NCBI GenBank assembly: GCA_012513125.1
Contig: JAAZCS010000146.1
Span: 1 to 9,629 of the forward strand
Length of the DNA: 9,629 nucleotides
Origin: Treponema sp.
Lineage (GTDB): Bacteria > Spirochaetota > Spirochaetia > Treponematales > Treponemataceae
Reading direction: 5' to 3'
Part shown: positions 7,484 to 9,629 of the stretch, one piece after another
How the letters are laid out: the number at the start of each line of letters is the position of its first letter
Numbering within the stretch: the stretch's first letter is position 1
Translations under genes and position numbers: made by a program
The notes under the pieces: model-generated
Told to the model about the DNA's origin: nothing
What the model saw: the letters and a program-made list of their open reading frames with translations, nothing else
Database searches by the model: none

Positions 7484-8077
7484 CTAAATATTTTTCCCAA
7501 GTTCACAGGCTTTTTTTGTAAACAGTTTTATATTTTCTTCCCTATGTAAATCGTTTGAATATCCACGCGTCATCTCGTCAAAAACGTAAAACTCATTCTC
7601 TTTAGAACGATTCTTCATTCTGTCATCAATCATGACTGTTTCCATCGCTGCCACTTCTATCTGTCTGATTTTATCTTTTAGGGAGCCACCCATTGTTACA
7701 AGAAAAATTGCCTTATCCAAAGTTTTCATTTTTCGCTCTTCACCATAAGCATAACCGTAAGTCCATACACGCTGAAACCAGCCTTCCATTATCGCAGGTG
7801 CCGCCGTCCAAAACACTGGATAAATAAAAGCAATCACATCTGCATTTTCAATTTTCTTTTGCTCTTCAATTACATCCAAAGGAACTTCCGCATCTTGTTT
7901 ATAAAAAGCTTCACGCAAATATTCTTTTTCAGACATAACAGGATTAAAGTTCATTTTATATAAATCAGATACTTCAACATTGTGCCCCGCAGATTTTAAG
8001 CCTTCTACAAAAGATTTCTTAACTTGAAATGTAAAACTGTTGTCGCTTGGATGTGCATACACTATAAATATATTCAT
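7484..8077 (-). CDS. NAD(P)H:quinone-oxidoreductase-like flavodoxin-fold protein
   Basis: This 197-residue cytoplasmic protein belongs to the Flavodoxin_2 / NQO1-MdaB-KefF type. The first strand MNIFIVYAHPSDNSF leads into the FMN/FAD phosphate-binding loop. The middle carries IENADVIAFIYPVFWTAAPAIMEGWFQRVW (about residues 76-105), with the family hallmark YPVFW at 86-90 and the GYAYG loop at 108-112. VTMGGS (about 127-132) follows. Such enzymes reduce quinones or other electrophiles with NAD(P)H by two-electron transfer. The ATG at 8077 fits the family N-terminus and has GAGAG 10 bases upstream. An ATG at 8113 or a GTG at 8119, which overlaps the methyltransferase stop, would add 12 or 14 charged residues and would fit translational coupling, with GGAAG upstream. 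The start is therefore uncertain. It follows the methyltransferase closely, so the two are probably co-transcribed. The substrate is unknown. Confidence 0.85.
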   Translation of the reverse strand: MNIFIVYAHPSDNSFTFQVKKSFVEGLKSAGHNVEVSDLYKMNFNPVMSEKEYLREAFYKQDAEVPLDVIEEQKKIENADVIAFIYPVFWTAAPAIMEGWFQRVWTYGYAYGEERKMKTLDKAIFLVTMGGSLKDKIRQIEVAAMETVMIDDRMKNRSKENEFYVFDEMTRGYSNDLHREENIKLFTKKACELGKNI

Positions 8078-8115
8078 TTTGCTATTTCTCTCATTACTGA
8101 AATTTTTTTTCATGA

Positions 8116-8838
8116 TCACTTATCTTCCAAAGCTAGCTTCACCGCACAGTAAGCCGCAAAAAGATTTTCCTTATGCAAAACTGCAACTTCCTTAAATCCT
8201 GAATCCTTTAATAGGCTGATTTGAAATTCAAGCGAACGCGGAGTATCAGTTGCAGCAACAGATGCTAAAATACGTTCACCCTCTTTATCGCCAAGTGTTT
8301 CTCTTAAATATTTTTCCCAGCGAGCCATCTCTACTGCCTGTAATTTTTCATTGTCATAACGAAGAAAATCTGAGACAAGAAGAACACCACCATCTTTTAA
8401 CAAATTGAACAGACGCTTGAAGTTTACCCTCCAGTCATCTTCTTCCCGCAAATGATGTAAGACGGCACACGCTGTAATAATATCATAGGAATTTTCTTTA
8501 AGCGGTGCATCTCGTAAATCACTAAGCACGGTTTCAACGGAATGAGTTGTTACAGATGATATTTTCTCTTTTGCACGATTAAGCATTTCAGGGCTTATAT
8601 CAAGCAAAGTGCAATCAAGTTCCGGCAACACACTTAGAATATTCAAAGTCTGATTTCCACCACCGCAACCTATGTCCAGAATATTCTTTGCATTTGGTGC
8701 AAGTGTTTTTGCAGCTAACGCCAATTCCTTTAACATAACAGGAGCATCAATAATTGACTGTTGGCCTGTTACAAGATTCGAAAATCTGTCTACCTGGGTG
8801 TCAAAATAGCTCGATAAATTTTCCTTACTCTTTTCCAT
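8116..8838 (-). CDS. Class I SAM-dependent methyltransferase
   Basis: This 240-residue protein has the Rossmann-like methyltransferase core. Motif I is ILDIGCGGGNQT (residues 53-64). The acidic SAM-ribose residue is D80 in LLDISPEM. A likely adenine-binding segment is VLSDLRDAPL (104-113). ITACAVLHHL (121-130) and LLKDGGVLLVSDFLR (146-160) complete the core. The pattern is that of UbiE/Methyltransf_12/25-type enzymes that act on small molecules; no motif identifies the acceptor. The ATG at 8838 has GGGAG 5 bases upstream. A candidate promoter lies 50 to 78 bases upstream, inside the start of the divergent radical SAM gene. Its stop overlaps a possible GTG start of the downstream quinone-reductase-like gene, so the two form a short operon. 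Expression with a quinone-reductase-like enzyme could mean a shared small-molecule or detoxification pathway, which is inference only. Confidence 0.88.
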   Translation of the reverse strand: MEKSKENLSSYFDTQVDRFSNLVTGQQSIIDAPVMLKELALAAKTLAPNAKNILDIGCGGGNQTLNILSVLPELDCTLLDISPEMLNRAKEKISSVTTHSVETVLSDLRDAPLKENSYDIITACAVLHHLREEDDWRVNFKRLFNLLKDGGVLLVSDFLRYDNEKLQAVEMARWEKYLRETLGDKEGERILASVAATDTPRSLEFQISLLKDSGFKEVAVLHKENLFAAYCAVKLALEDK

Positions 8839-8887
8839 TTTTTCTCCCTGTATTCTTTCTGATATTGTGTTATTATTGAATCCGATT

Positions 8888-8916
8888 ATGATAACAGAAA
8901 AAATAATCAGTGTGAA
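8888..8916 (-). promoter_or_regulatory. Candidate sigma70 promoter of the methyltransferase operon
   Basis: On the minus strand TTCACA (8916-8911, five of six consensus bases) is followed by a 17-base spacer and TATCAT (8893-8888, five of six). The start point would be near 8881, giving a leader of about 43 bases that ends in the GGGAG ribosome binding site. The whole promoter lies within the first ten codons of the divergent radical SAM gene. Confidence 0.55.
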
Positions 8917-9629
8917 CGAATACTTAACAAAATCAAATTTACCGGCAAGCGACTACGTTATAAACCCTTATGTCGGCTGTCCACACGGCTGTAAATACTG
9001 TTACGCCTGTTTCATGAAACGTTTTACAGGCCATACAGAACCATGGGGAACATTTATTGATATAAAAGAATGTGATAAACCCATCAATCTTAAAAAAATT
9101 GAAGGTAAATCTGTATTTCTTTCATCGGTAACAGACTGCTATAACAAGTATGAAGAAAAATATTGCATCACAAAAAAATTACTGGAACAACTTGTAAACG
9201 CAAATTGCAGTGTTGGCATTTCAACAAAATCAAAGCTCATTTTACGCGATATAGATTTATTAAAGCAGATGAAAAATCTGAAAGTTTCTATTTCGATAAA
9301 CACTCTTGATGAAGATTTCAAAAACGACATGGACAATGCCTCAAGTATAAAAGACAGACTTCTCACCTTGGAAACTCTCCACAAAAACGGAATTTACACT
9401 GTTCTTTTTATGTCGCCGATTTTTCCTGGCATTACCGACTTCAAAGCGATTATCGATATTTCAAAAGATTTTATTGATGAATATTGGTTTGAAAACCTGA
9501 ACTTACGTGGCAGCTACAAAAACACAATTCTCTTCTATATAATACAACATTATCCGCAACTTACTGAACTGTATAATCAAATCTATATAGAAAAAGATAT
9601 GTCCTATTGGGAACAGCTTGCAGAGGAAA
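8888..9629 (+). CDS. SPL-family (SplB-like) radical SAM protein, 3' end beyond window
   Basis: The frame is open from ATG at 8888 to the window edge (247 codons), so the C-terminus is missing. NPYVGCPHGCKYCYACFMKR (residues 26-45) holds the CxxxCxxC cluster motif at C31, C35 and C38. This binds the [4Fe-4S] cluster that cleaves SAM to a 5'-deoxyadenosyl radical. The surroundings (PWGTFIDIK at about 52-60, VFLSSVTDCYN, VGISTKSKLILRDIDLL, ISINTLDEDF, FMSPIFPGITD) are typical of COG1533 proteins related to spore photoproduct lyase, most of which have no proven substrate. The sequence also recalls the so-called radical SAM mobile pair proteins, which travel with a second radical SAM gene; that gene would lie outside the window. 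No clear Shine-Dalgarno precedes the ATG. A TATTAT -10-like hexamer at 8871-8876 lacks a good -35. It is divergent from the methyltransferase, with only 49 bases between the start codons. Confidence 0.85.
   Translation, partial: MITEKIISVNEYLTKSNLPASDYVINPYVGCPHGCKYCYACFMKRFTGHTEPWGTFIDIKECDKPINLKKIEGKSVFLSSVTDCYNKYEEKYCITKKLLEQLVNANCSVGISTKSKLILRDIDLLKQMKNLKVSISINTLDEDFKNDMDNASSIKDRLLTLETLHKNGIYTVLFMSPIFPGITDFKAIIDISKDFIDEYWFENLNLRGSYKNTILFYIIQHYPQLTELYNQIYIEKDMSYWEQLAEE

Noticed and set aside
9139..9384. Minus-strand open frame of 81 codons
   Set aside because: It lies antisense to the radical SAM gene and has no binding site or family similarity.

Overview
The window looks like a low-GC bacterial chromosome or large accessory region. 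It has dense same-strand gene packing, ATG starts and recognisable purine-rich ribosome binding sites. The host could be an anaerobic gut-type bacterium such as a Treponema-like spirochaete or a clostridium, but the sequence alone does not fix the taxon. Every gene but one lies on the minus strand, so transcription runs from high to low coordinates.

Positions 6656 to 1 (minus) hold a four-gene SMC-type operon recognised as a type I Wadjet (JetABCD) anti-plasmid system: jetA (DUF3375-type kleisin), jetB (DUF4194-type KITE subunit), jetC (SMC-like ATPase with intact Walker A, signature and Walker B motifs) and jetD (DUF3322 + DUF2220/TOPRIM nuclease). The genes overlap by 4, 11 and 4 bases, which suggests translational coupling. 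jetD runs off the left edge after 355 codons, with its TOPRIM acidic residues still inside the window. In this family JetABC forms a loop-extruding motor that recognises small circular DNA, and JetD cleaves it. A good sigma70-type promoter sits so close to the jetA ATG that the transcript could be leaderless.

Positions 8838 to 6728 (minus) hold three metabolic genes: a class I SAM-dependent methyltransferase, a flavodoxin-fold NAD(P)H:quinone-oxidoreductase-like protein, and an aspartate/glutamate racemase family protein in which the first catalytic Cys position is Ser. A perfect 10-bp inverted repeat with a 6-bp spacer lies just before the racemase and is the clearest operator candidate. The methyltransferase has its own promoter, which lies inside the start of the divergent gene.

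Positions 8888 to 9629 (plus) hold the 5' part of an SPL-family (SplB-like, COG1533) radical SAM protein that runs off the right edge.

Sampled 60-base lines suggest the jet operon is more AT-rich than its right flank, which would fit acquisition by transfer. No RNA gene, insertion sequence, CRISPR array or convincing intrinsic terminator was seen. No stretch longer than 300 bases lacks a gene.
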